Source: Planctomycetia bacterium
GTDB lineage: Bacteria > Planctomycetota > Planctomycetia > Pirellulales > PNKZ01
Assembly: GCA_021413845.1 (NCBI GenBank)
Contig: JAIOPP010000149.1
Span: forward strand, 1 to 54,655
Reading direction: 5' to 3'
Length of the DNA: 54,655 bases
Position numbers and translations under genes: made by a program. Numbering within the stretch: the first letter of the stretch is position 1; each line of letters opens with the position of its first letter. Under the pieces are notes generated by a model that saw only the letters and a program-made list of their open reading frames with translations, was not told where the DNA came from and did no database searches. This document shows, piece by piece, positions 29,001 through 36,747 of this stretch.

Positions 29001-29477
29001 GTCGTGAAAGAACGTGCCGGGAATGAATTCCAACTCAGTGCTGTTCGGCATCCGATTCAAGATCGACAGCGTGTCGATTTCGTTGACGACCGGAACTTCT
29101 CCCTTGAAGTCGAAGTCGGCGACGTAGACGAACTGCTTGCCGGGCACCGCGCGGAACTTCGGTGCGGGCACATCGCCCCGGAGCAGCACCGTGCCGGAGA
29201 TCTCGGCACGAATCACGGTCTCTTTGTCCGCGCTGCCGAGATTCTTTCGTTCGATCGACTCCGTATACTCGCCCGGGCCGATGCTCAAGGTGTCGCCGGG
29301 TTGCAACGCCGCGACTCCCTTCTGCACAGTGAGAAATGCCGCGTCGCGCGATGTGCCCGCGTGGGCGTCGTTGCCTTGCTTGTTGACGAATAGCTCGGCG
29401 GCGTTCGCTTGCGCACTCGCCATCGTTAAGAGAGCGATCAGGGCGCAACAACGGAACGATTGAAAAATCTTCATCAT
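26073..29477 (-). CDS. exported triple parallel-beta-helix protein (DUF1565-like repeats)
   Basis: The 1134-residue protein has a signal peptide (KIFQSFRCCALIALLTMAS). It contains three copies of a module that begins like DUF1565: FVNKQGNDAHAGTSRDAAF at about residue 26, FYVKPTGDDGADGLSIGKAW at about 439, and YYVAGDGDDARTGLSREQAW at about 792. Each continues into a PGDT/VGDT(L/V) segment and a right-handed beta-helix. Such folds occur in polysaccharide lyases and epimerases, but no catalytic residues can be assigned by eye. Before the third module is a fibronectin-III-like stretch (TTANLEWTTSLPATCEFAWG). It precedes the sialidase-like gene and is likely its operon partner. Confidence 0.82.
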   Translation of the reverse strand: MMKIFQSFRCCALIALLTMASAQANAAELFVNKQGNDAHAGTSRDAAFLTVQKGVAALQPGDTLSIGPGEYTESIERKNLGSADKETVIRAEISGTVLLRGDVPAPKFRAVPGKQFVYVADFDFKGEVPVVNEIDTLSILNRMPNSTELEFIPGTFFHDIAGGKLYVSTSDMKPIETHRYSVAINPNNGIYLVGAKRVVIEGITVTGFSSMKVIHYTMGTAGSVWGMFLLSGHQCTIRDCRAYLNGWGIGMNSGEPGSGENVVERCTAWGNNSAFAFGDMGGISIFGARRDTIRDSTAFLNGMYGINIYGTGGAPPGADDGGNVPEKMSRLTNNLAWGNQTADFKIKTGYEYFHVVENCTTRGNVHSTNLLRSIVGRSAHVEHPSTDYIILEKETELEPRNEFADPDNYDYRLQATSRFRKTGPKGVDRGPVQYAENIFYVKPTGDDGADGLSIGKAWKTIARAVKTLEPGDTLYLEPGTYAGGFELQASGSAKAPIIVRGRGTGAAVVEGAVRIKGASSLQFARVRFADQVQLENGSAIGFQQCVFSAKNTAIQAANVRALTVSHCTFTGFQQAALDLARCSGVQLSGNLYDNAQSPAIKLAGADSVAYSNYNSYAGAAAAWEVDGAKRSLTDLHKSYDQKSQELAPQFAMVDGVAALKNPELFTAGGPLGKAIGPYRDEAYRRELQLVNKPKLHSVSATTANLEWTTSLPATCEFAWGETPACEKKGLYDVNCFGTYSFTGLTPGRKYYFRMKKLSIPTEMVAKYDAQPVALADDLLEFTTAAQDAPPATYYVAGDGDDARTGLSREQAWKTIRRASEKVNVGDTVMIAGGKYSERVRMRATGAKGAPITFRSIPGERVELDGAQQALNNAFVVGRKSYLRFDGFYLANFNMFPDSRWPLGKGAEFHLYEGSDIEISRCLSDGRGGYSAESVDAYFTENLTITNCVNTNKMGGAIYIYRCPNFVARNNVFAAPMIFAMVLRNTKTQPSTMDNNIFTDMFDKKARLNLGLLCVDGEIEAFRQHNNCYLLRDIFPLSERALVRDFPVAKLGKHIIDPLFADPLFAGDPGPAPNAKVKPGFAPDRLMDAAVKVDFNTFFATNPELLKRDIGLQPDAFKEFRFQVSTPVKTQAKAK

Positions 29478-29636
29478 GAAGGTCTCACCGGAATAGGCGG
29501 CAGGTGTATCAAGACACGAAGCAACGATCACGATCGTCGCATGTCGAAGCAGACAGCAGGCGGGAGCAAGCGGAGTGTGTGTAGTGTGGGGGGTGATGCG
29601 GGCGGGGATTCGTAGCAGCTTGGGAACCGGCGGCGA

Positions 29637-31736
29637 TCAGCCGAGGCCGTCGCCGGCGCCCCAAGGTTCTAACAGTTTTAATTGTTTTCCGGCAAGCGCT
29701 TGATAGCAATCCGGTAAATCGAAATGCAGCAGCACATCCGGCAATAGCGTGTGGTAAGGCCAGCGATAGTCTTCCGTCTCAGCCACTTCGGCAAACGACC
29801 GCAACGAGTTTTTCAGCGTCGTTTGCACCACTGCCGGGCTCAATAACGCCGCGAAGACGCCGGCCAGCGCGCCCCAGCCCTTTGCTGCCAAATGGATTTC
29901 CGTGTGCCCTTGATCTTGGAGCCAGCCGAGCACACGCAGCACATCGAACGTCTTTTGGCCCAGGTACGGCTTGTCGAGCATGATGCCGTTGGCGGCGTAA
30001 AAGTAATCGGCGTCGAATGCATACGTCCGATCGCGCGGGCCGCCGATATCGGCGCGCGACTCTCCGATACCGCGCACGTCGCACCCGTAGATCGCCGCAT
30101 CTTTCTCAGCGTTCAGCAACTCCGCGAACAACGGCTCTTTGCGCATTTCGGCGTCGGCCGAAAGATGGGCGACATACAACAAGGCTCGCTTCGCGCCGCG
30201 CGGCGGGCGGGCCACGTGCGGCTCTGCGGTCAAGCGCGTGACGATGGCTTGTATGCCGGGCTCCGTCGTCACGGCATACGTGCAATAGTTCTTCGTCGAA
30301 TAGCGGTTCTTTCCGGCGCTGCGCAGGATCGAATAGTCGGGCATGCCGTCGACTTCCGGCATTTTCAGCAGCGCGCGCGCCGCGTTGCGCAGGGCTTCGT
30401 CGTCGAGCTTCGGTCGCGTTTTCTTGAGGCTTGCGCTTCGTTCGCGCGTAAACGAAAACACGGTGCGCGAGTTCTCATATAGAACTTGACCGCGCGGCGT
30501 ACACCACAACGTCTCATCCTGTTCGACCATGATCGGCGGTTCTTCCGATGAACCGGTAACGCCGGCCGCGGCGTTGAACACGCGGTACGTTACTTCTCGA
30601 TTCGCCTTCGGATACGAATGCGTGTGCGGCCCGGTCTTCAGATGAATGTCGTTCGGCTTGCCGAGCAACGCATACAAATGCTTCAGACGCGCAAACGTCT
30701 CTTGGCTGCCGCGGATATCGAAGAAGTCTTTTTCTTGCGTTTGGATGACGATCGGCTTCGGCGCGAACGCCGCGAGCATGTCGCTCTGATCGAGGCCGAG
30801 CGCAAGTACGCGCCGCAGGCATTGCTCGGTGTCTTGCGTCAGTTCGTTCTCCGCATTCCGACGGAGCGTCGTAATCCAACCCGACGGCGCCGCCATCGTG
30901 AAGCGTGGCTCTAAAGCGCAAAGATAGGCGGTCTCCATGCCGCCGCCGGAATTGCCGGTGATGCCGACCCGCTGCGGATCGATCTCGGGGCGCGAGAGAA
31001 GGTAGTCGAGCGCGCGAATGCCGTCCCAAGCAAACCACGCGCTGCCGGACTCGCCGACGAGTACCTGCTGGTTGCAAGTTTGCGCATGCTCGAAGGTCGA
31101 GTATTTGTAGCGCGAGCCGATGCCGTCGTTCAAGTATTGGTAGCGCTCTCCTTGACCGGTAGGGTCGTAGATGAGCACGGCATAGCCTTGCAACACGAAC
31201 CCCTGCACGATCGAATATTCCGCTATGGCGCTCTTGCTGTTCTCGGAATGACCGCACGCGACGACCACTGCGGGGAGCGGGCCCGAGCGATTCTTCGGCA
31301 GATATAAATTGCTGGCGACTTGCAGGCCCGGGCGGCTCTCGAAGATGATCTTTTCGATGCGATAACGCTCGCGCTCGACGACGCCGGTCGTGCGTGGGAG
31401 CAGCGGCGTCTTTTCCGGAGCGGGCCCGAAGCAGTTGCGCAACCGTTCGCGCACCGACAGCACGTAGGCTTCGGCATCGGCGCGGGTTTTCAAAGCGGCG
31501 CGACGCGCGTCTCCCGCGGCTTCGATCTCGCGCACTTGCCGCACGAGCCATTCCTGCATCATCCGCGGAAAGCGATTCAGCGGCTCGATCGCCGGCTTGG
31601 GAGCATTTACTTCCTTCGGCTCTGCGGCTGCGAGGCGGCCGTGCGAAGCGGCCTGAAATAGCGGAGCCCCCAACAGTCCTATGCCGGCCGCAGACAGCAT
31701 CTCACGTCGACCGATACGGAGCGGGACAGGCGTCAT
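29637..31736 (-). CDS. exported alpha/beta-hydrolase (acetyl xylan esterase/dienelactone hydrolase type), two-domain
   Basis: The 699-residue protein starts at ATG 31736 with a Tat-like leader containing GRREMLSAAGIGLLGAP. The first hydrolase domain (about residues 100-420) has VVVACGHSENS, YDPTGQGERYQYL and the nucleophile elbow GNSGGGMETAY, as in acetyl xylan esterase-type enzymes. The second half (about 470-690) again looks like an alpha/beta fold, with GCDVRGIGESRAD, but its elbow reads AAKGWGALAG, without a serine, so it is probably non-catalytic. Likely a carbohydrate esterase in the periplasm. A 133-bp gap separates it from the M14-like gene upstream on the same strand. Confidence 0.8.
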   Translation of the reverse strand: MTPVPLRIGRREMLSAAGIGLLGAPLFQAASHGRLAAAEPKEVNAPKPAIEPLNRFPRMMQEWLVRQVREIEAAGDARRAALKTRADAEAYVLSVRERLRNCFGPAPEKTPLLPRTTGVVERERYRIEKIIFESRPGLQVASNLYLPKNRSGPLPAVVVACGHSENSKSAIAEYSIVQGFVLQGYAVLIYDPTGQGERYQYLNDGIGSRYKYSTFEHAQTCNQQVLVGESGSAWFAWDGIRALDYLLSRPEIDPQRVGITGNSGGGMETAYLCALEPRFTMAAPSGWITTLRRNAENELTQDTEQCLRRVLALGLDQSDMLAAFAPKPIVIQTQEKDFFDIRGSQETFARLKHLYALLGKPNDIHLKTGPHTHSYPKANREVTYRVFNAAAGVTGSSEEPPIMVEQDETLWCTPRGQVLYENSRTVFSFTRERSASLKKTRPKLDDEALRNAARALLKMPEVDGMPDYSILRSAGKNRYSTKNYCTYAVTTEPGIQAIVTRLTAEPHVARPPRGAKRALLYVAHLSADAEMRKEPLFAELLNAEKDAAIYGCDVRGIGESRADIGGPRDRTYAFDADYFYAANGIMLDKPYLGQKTFDVLRVLGWLQDQGHTEIHLAAKGWGALAGVFAALLSPAVVQTTLKNSLRSFAEVAETEDYRWPYHTLLPDVLLHFDLPDCYQALAGKQLKLLEPWGAGDGLG

Positions 31737-31869
31737 GATGGGGTTCACAGGTGCTCGGTCTTGGGCGTCGACGGTAGTCGAACATACGCCGTAGCATGAG
31801 AACCTAGCCGTAACGCGAATGCAACAGGATTCACCTCGCGTCCGTGGGCAGCGCGGCCGCGTCTCTACT

Positions 31870-33855
31870 TCACTGCTTCTCAAGCTCGGCGAGAGTCTTA
31901 CGGACCTTGTCCTTATACATCGCCGCGACCACTTCATGGTCGAGCACGAGCTTCGCGGCGGCTTGCTTCTCCGCCAACGTCGAAGTGGGAATGCCGCACA
32001 CCGCGTCGAACAAATCCAAAGTCATCATCGCCGCGAAGATGCTCCGCTGCGGCACCGGCCCGAGCCGCTTACGCAACAGCTCGACCGCTTCGCGCCGCAC
32101 TACGATGGCTTCCGCCGGCCGCTTCGCTAGATCGTAAAGCGAGGCGATCCGGTTCATGACCTTCCCCGTTTCATAGGGCGCGGCGACCGTCGCTTGTTGG
32201 TGGGCAAGTTCGATGGCCCGCTCGTAGCTTTGCTTGGATGTAAAAAACTGGACCGCGCTCTCGAAAGCCTTCGCCTGGCGGTCTTTCGCGGGATACGGCA
32301 ATTGGAGAAACGACCGTAGCTCGCTTTCGATTTGCTCGCTCGTCGAGCGTGGATCGTCGGCCATGATCTGCAATCGCAAGACCCCGGCCGCGCTCCGCTG
32401 ATACATCGTGGCCTGCGGATCGTTCGCCGCCGTAGCTGCGAACTCCAAGGCTTCCGCATAGCGTCGTTGAGTCCAGCGGAGCAGTGCCAATTGGCTATTC
32501 GCTTCGACGCGGTAGACCGGCAACGATTCTTTTTCGAGGTATGCTCGCGCGGCCGCTTCGGCTTCGTCGGGCTTGCTTCGATAAAGCTTGCCGAAAGTGG
32601 TGCGATACGCGAGGAGCTCGGCGTTGCCGGCCGCGCCGCGAGCGCTTGCGGCATCATCGACGATGAACTTCGTGCGCGTCCAGGCCCGCAGCATTCCGGC
32701 ACCGTAGCTCCGTGCCATCGCGGGATCTAGCGCAGGCTCCGGCTGCGTATAAGGGACTTCAAGCGTCGCCGCGATCACCGCCCCGTCGCGTAGCGCGAAG
32801 TGATGCGAGTTCATCTTCGGATTCACGGCGTTCGGCTTCTGCGGATCGGTCAATAAGTTGAGCGGCGTCATTACCGCTTGCGGCCGCTCTTCTTTGATCC
32901 AGGCGATGTACTCGTCGAGATTCTCTTTTACGCGCGGCACGCCGAGCCCGAGAAAGTGAAACGCTTCATGAATGTCCCCCCGAAGCGCAGGGCAATGAAA
33001 ATCGAGCGCATACTTCACTTGCTGCGCTGCGCCCAACTCTTGAATCGCTTGAATCTCGGGATAGATCGGCAGCGGGCCGTAATCGCGATTGTGGTCGTGC
33101 GGCGGACGGTTCTTTCCCTGATCGCCGGCTTGCACGCCGTCGCGATCGACCAGCGGCACGGCGAACAGAACGTAACGCTTACGAAACTCAATGCCGGCCG
33201 GCGAGTCCGACATCGCTTCTTGCAGGAAACCTTCGAGGACATAGCTTGCCATCGACTCACAAGCATGGTGCCGCGCCGTGACGAGCAGGGCGCTGCGCAT
33301 CGCGCCGGCTTCGCCGATTTGAAGCAGCTCGACGGGAGTGCCGTTGCGCGTCTTCGTGAGAAATTGTTGCTTCAGATTCGGGTTGCTCGCGTGCTTGGCG
33401 AGAAACGTCTTTAAGTCGTCCGGGAGATAAGGAATGGCGACGGCGAAGCGGACTTTCGGATGTTCGGCAGTGAAGTCGTAAGTAAAGGTCTCCCGTTTGT
33501 CTTGCGCCGGCACGCCGGTAAGCGGTGCGTAGACGACCTGCTCGGCCCCGAGCCAGCGCCACGACTTTCCTTCGTCGACGCTATAAGCAGGCCCTCGAAC
33601 GCCGATCTGTTGCGTCCCTACGAACGAGAACGTGACGCGCCCCGGCTGCGAAGCCGAGGCTTCGAAGTTCCAATAGAACCACGGCAGCCCGCCGCGCAGA
33701 TCAGGCACGACTTGCACGGCGCCGGCTTCGTTTTTCACGACGATTACGTTGCCGCCCGGGTAATCCGAACGGATCGTGAGCTTCATCTCCGCGGCCGATG
33801 TCGGCGAAGCCACGATGAGCAAGCCGAAGACAAGTCCGAGTTTTACGATCGGCAT
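31870..33855 (-). CDS. M14-type zinc carboxypeptidase-like exported protein
   Basis: A 661-residue protein with a signal peptide (KLGLVFGLLIVASPTSAA). An N-terminal beta-sandwich (about residues 25-140) precedes an M14 peptidase-like domain. The zinc motif HxxE is seen as His197 and Glu200 in ARHHACESM, DYGPLP and NRDYG lie in the substrate region, and LDFHCPALRGD supplies the third zinc ligand. The C-terminal 230 residues are helical and TPR-like. The family removes C-terminal residues from peptides or peptidoglycan stems; the actual substrate is unknown. It is 37 bp downstream of the esterase gene and probably co-transcribed with it. Confidence 0.8.
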   Translation of the reverse strand: MPIVKLGLVFGLLIVASPTSAAEMKLTIRSDYPGGNVIVVKNEAGAVQVVPDLRGGLPWFYWNFEASASQPGRVTFSFVGTQQIGVRGPAYSVDEGKSWRWLGAEQVVYAPLTGVPAQDKRETFTYDFTAEHPKVRFAVAIPYLPDDLKTFLAKHASNPNLKQQFLTKTRNGTPVELLQIGEAGAMRSALLVTARHHACESMASYVLEGFLQEAMSDSPAGIEFRKRYVLFAVPLVDRDGVQAGDQGKNRPPHDHNRDYGPLPIYPEIQAIQELGAAQQVKYALDFHCPALRGDIHEAFHFLGLGVPRVKENLDEYIAWIKEERPQAVMTPLNLLTDPQKPNAVNPKMNSHHFALRDGAVIAATLEVPYTQPEPALDPAMARSYGAGMLRAWTRTKFIVDDAASARGAAGNAELLAYRTTFGKLYRSKPDEAEAAARAYLEKESLPVYRVEANSQLALLRWTQRRYAEALEFAATAANDPQATMYQRSAAGVLRLQIMADDPRSTSEQIESELRSFLQLPYPAKDRQAKAFESAVQFFTSKQSYERAIELAHQQATVAAPYETGKVMNRIASLYDLAKRPAEAIVVRREAVELLRKRLGPVPQRSIFAAMMTLDLFDAVCGIPTSTLAEKQAAAKLVLDHEVVAAMYKDKVRKTLAELEKQ

Positions 33856-33892
33856 CCAGCACCATCTCTGAGAGTGTGGAACTCGGAACCGT

Positions 33893-34648
33893 CTACTTCT
33901 TCTCGCTCGGCTTCGGGGCGACCGGTTTCTGATCGCTCAGCTTTTGCGCAAGAAGCCATTCGTAGAACTTCGGATCGTCGTACGTCATGGTCCAAGAGTC
34001 GTGTGCGGCGTCGGGATAGATCGTCAGCTTCGGTTCTCCACCGACTTTCTTGAGCGCGTCGATCATCTGCTGCGAGCGCTCGAGCGAAACCGCGGTATCC
34101 TTCGCGCCGTGAAAAGCCCAGGTCGGAATCTGCACGATCTGCTTGGCCCAATAGGTTTCGCCGCCGCCGCAGATCGGCGCGATCGCAGCGAACCGGCTCG
34201 GCTTGTAAGCCGCCAGCCGCCAAGAGCCGAAGCCTCCCATGCTTAGGCCGGTCACGTATACGCGGTCGGGATCGACGTGGTACTTGCTTTCGATGTCGTC
34301 GAGCAAAGCCATCAGCTCGATCGGTTCCCACAACATTCCCTTCGGGCATTGCGGCGAGACGACGATGAACGGGAAGTCTTTGCCGGCGGCGATCAACTTC
34401 GGCGGGCCGTGCTTCTTCACCATTTCGAGATCGGCCCCACGTTCCCCTGCGCCATGTAAGAACAACACGACCGGCCACGCCTTCTGCTTGTCGTACTCTT
34501 TCGGCAGATAGAGCAGGTAGTCCATCTGCACTTTCACCTGCACATCCAACTTGGCGGCGCTTTGCCGAGCCGACGGTTCCTCGGCAAACGAACGGACGGT
34601 AACGGTCGAAAACAAAATCGCCGTAGCGACGAGCAGACTGTTTTTCAT
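33893..34648 (-). CDS. exported prolyl-oligopeptidase/phospholipase-type esterase
   Basis: This 251-residue alpha/beta hydrolase has a signal peptide (MKNSLLVATAILFSTVTVRS) and starts at ATG 34648. Visible motifs are VVLFLHGAGERGADL (oxyanion hole region), the nucleophile elbow GLSMGGFGSW, and a late His in YPDAAHDSW that would complete the triad, with Asp in HGAKD. This layout is typical of secreted carbohydrate esterases related to the LpqC/feruloyl esterase group. It is the first gene of the minus-strand run continuing with the M14-like gene, and is divergent from another hydrolase at 34791. Confidence 0.85.
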   Translation of the reverse strand: MKNSLLVATAILFSTVTVRSFAEEPSARQSAAKLDVQVKVQMDYLLYLPKEYDKQKAWPVVLFLHGAGERGADLEMVKKHGPPKLIAAGKDFPFIVVSPQCPKGMLWEPIELMALLDDIESKYHVDPDRVYVTGLSMGGFGSWRLAAYKPSRFAAIAPICGGGETYWAKQIVQIPTWAFHGAKDTAVSLERSQQMIDALKKVGGEPKLTIYPDAAHDSWTMTYDDPKFYEWLLAQKLSDQKPVAPKPSEKK

Positions 34649-34741
34649 CGGATCACCGGAGGGTTGCGTGCGGAATGCCGGGTCCGATTCTAGCCGCGGA
34701 GTCGGCGCGAGGAAAGATTCCCCTCTGCAACTCCGACCGGC

Positions 34742-34747
34742 TACAAT
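34742..34747 (+). promoter_or_regulatory. possible -10 element TACAAT
   Basis: CCGGCTACAAT precedes the hydrolase gene start at 34791 by about 45 bp. The same eleven bases occur before aspS. No clear -35 box is seen at the expected distance. Confidence 0.25.
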
Positions 34748-34790
34748 CGCCCCGACGACTTCCTTCTCCTGCTGCAAGGATCACGCCGCC

Positions 34791-35621
34791 ATGCGACGAA
34801 CCGTTCTCTTACTCTCGTGCTTGGCGCTTCTTTCGCTTTCGACGCCGGTTCGGCACGTCGAGGCAACCGAACCTGCGGCTCCGGTGAAGAGCCTGATCTT
34901 GCCGGGCGAGTCGTTTCTCGTCGACGGTCGGCCGGCGTTCATCCTGTGGCCGGCTGCCGAGAATCGAAAGCAGCCGCAGCCGTGGATCATGTACGCGCCG
35001 ACGTTGCCGGGCCTGCCCGACACTCACGAGAAATGGATGCACGAGCAATTTCTCGCCGCGGGCGTGGCCGTGGCCGGCATCGATGCCGGAGAGGCGTACG
35101 GTAGTCCTCGCGGGCGGAAGTCGATGTCGGCGATGTACGATGAACTGACCGAAAAGCGTGGCTTCGCGAAGAGGGTTTGTCTGTTGGGTCGCAGTCGCGG
35201 CGGCTTGTTCGTTAGTAGTTGGGCGAGCGAAAACGGCAGCAAAGTCGCCGGCCTCGCGGGCATCTATCCGGTGTTCGATCTACAAACCTATCCGGGCCTA
35301 GCACGAGCGGCACCGGCGTATGAGTTGACTGTCGAACAATTGAAGTCGCAGCTGGCGGAGCACAACCCGATCGCGAAGCTCGACGTGCTGGCGAAGTCGA
35401 AGATTCCCGTCTGCATCATCCACGGCGATGTGGACAAGGTGGTGCCGCTGGAAAAAAACTCGGCAGTGCTAGCCGAGCGCTACAAGCAAGCCGGCGCTGC
35501 GGAAAGCGTGCAGTTGATCGTGGCCGCAGGGCAGGGGCACAATTACTGGGAAGGCTTCTTTCGTTGTCGCGAACTGATCGACTTCGCCATCCGCCAGGCG
35601 AAGGCCGGCGCAGCCCCTTAA
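34791..35621 (+). CDS. exported alpha/beta hydrolase, 276 aa
   Basis: A signal peptide (RRTVLLLSCLALLSLS) begins at ATG 34791. The alpha/beta fold shows the nucleophile elbow LLGRSRGGLFV (GxSxG), a strand-loop carrying the acidic residue in CIIHGDVDKVVP, and a late His in GQGHNYWEG, giving a full Ser-Asp-His triad. The substrate is unknown; its neighbours suggest ester-decorated sugars. A longer in-frame ORF to 34551 overlaps the divergent esterase gene and lacks a signal, so I rejected it. It converges with the LysR gene, with a four-base overlap of the 3' ends. Confidence 0.8.
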   Translation: MRRTVLLLSCLALLSLSTPVRHVEATEPAAPVKSLILPGESFLVDGRPAFILWPAAENRKQPQPWIMYAPTLPGLPDTHEKWMHEQFLAAGVAVAGIDAGEAYGSPRGRKSMSAMYDELTEKRGFAKRVCLLGRSRGGLFVSSWASENGSKVAGLAGIYPVFDLQTYPGLARAAPAYELTVEQLKSQLAEHNPIAKLDVLAKSKIPVCIIHGDVDKVVPLEKNSAVLAERYKQAGAAESVQLIVAAGQGHNYWEGFFRCRELIDFAIRQAKAGAAP

Positions 35622-36565
35622 GAGCGCGATTTGCTTGGGTTGCACTTCTTAATGATGCCGGCGAACGTGCGCGCGAGTTCTTCGTTCGCCGTTCCCACGC
35701 GAATGAAAAAGCGCACGGGCACGCGGCCGAAGTAGCGACTCATCGAGCGTTCGTGCAAGGTGGTGGTTCGGCCGCGCGGCAGGCGACCGTAGAGCAGCGC
35801 GATGCCGTGGTTGCGCTCGACATAAGTCCGAATCGTCGCCGCGAGCACCGGTTCGACGTGCGGCGCCGGGCCGTCGAATACACGGCTTCGGTCGAGCACT
35901 TCCGTAATTTCGGGCTCGTCGGAAAAAGTATGCAGCGATGAGATCAGCGAATACCGGCGCAAGTCGGAAGGATCGACGCTCCGTTTTTTCGCAAGCGGGT
36001 GCTTCTTCGACGTGACTAATAGCGTTTCCAACTCATAGCCCGGCTCTTGTTCGACTCCCGGCGCTACGGGATCGGCGATCCGTTGCGTCGTCAGGCCGAA
36101 GTCGGCGGCGCCCGCCTCGACCGCTTGCGCGATCTGGCCGTCGCGCAGTTCGAGGAACGCGAGGCGAACCCGCGGCCGTAGCTTAAGCAAGGCATCGACG
36201 GCCGCAGGGAGGTCTTCCTGAAAGATCCGCGGAGTTCCGGCAACGACCAGCCGCTCTTCGGCCGCGCCGCGCGCAACCTCGAAGCGCTTGCGCAACGACG
36301 CGGTTGACGTGATGATCGGCGCGACCATTTCGGCCAGCATTCGACCTTCGGGCGTGAGATGGCAGCCCCGGCCGTGCGGTTCGATCAGCTTGACACGAAA
36401 CTCGGCCTGTAGCGCGAGAACTTGTTCGCGCACCGTCGGATGCGTGAGCCCGATCGCGTGGGCGGCTGCCGCCAGGCTTCCCAAGCGGGCGGTTTCGCTG
36501 AAGCTGCGCAATTGCTGGAACGTGAGTTCCTTGTAGGTTCGGCGCTTCGCCGGAGGCCGTGGCAT
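35618..36565 (-). CDS. LysR-family transcriptional regulator
   Basis: The 315-residue protein has the N-terminal winged helix of LysR regulators: LTFQQLRSFSETARLGSLAA and then HPTVREQVLALQAEFRVKL (about residues 15-70). The effector domain (about 95-310) includes GTPRIFQEDLPAAV and the recognisable DFGLTTQRI. It starts at ATG 36565; the longer frame uses TTG 36592. LysR proteins respond to a small co-inducer and usually control the divergent gene. Here that gene is the first DUF4838 gene at 36748. A perfect palindrome lies 25 bases upstream of the start codon (36590-36603). Confidence 0.92.
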   Translation of the reverse strand: MPRPPAKRRTYKELTFQQLRSFSETARLGSLAAAAHAIGLTHPTVREQVLALQAEFRVKLIEPHGRGCHLTPEGRMLAEMVAPIITSTASLRKRFEVARGAAEERLVVAGTPRIFQEDLPAAVDALLKLRPRVRLAFLELRDGQIAQAVEAGAADFGLTTQRIADPVAPGVEQEPGYELETLLVTSKKHPLAKKRSVDPSDLRRYSLISSLHTFSDEPEITEVLDRSRVFDGPAPHVEPVLAATIRTYVERNHGIALLYGRLPRGRTTTLHERSMSRYFGRVPVRFFIRVGTANEELARTFAGIIKKCNPSKSRS

Positions 36566-36589
36566 GGGGTGCCGATCGCGATAAAGGTT

Positions 36590-36603
36590 CAACCTGTAGG
36601 TTG
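36590..36603. promoter_or_regulatory. palindrome CAACCT-GT-AGGTTG, candidate LysR operator
   Basis: Two perfect six-base arms flank a two-base centre. It lies in the 182-bp spacer between the LysR gene and the divergent DUF4838 operon, near the LysR start. A LysR-type T-N11-A core also fits here. Binding by this regulator is inferred from position only. Confidence 0.5.
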
Positions 36604-36747
36604 TAACGAGAAAACGTCGTCTAATTTACACTTGTATCGAGCGTGGTTCCAGCAGAGACTCGCCCATAGCGAATCGCAGCTCTCGAGCGATTCCCCCGCC
36701 CTCCGCTACCCGCCTCTTCCGCTACCGCGCACTCGCGAGCCCGTCCC

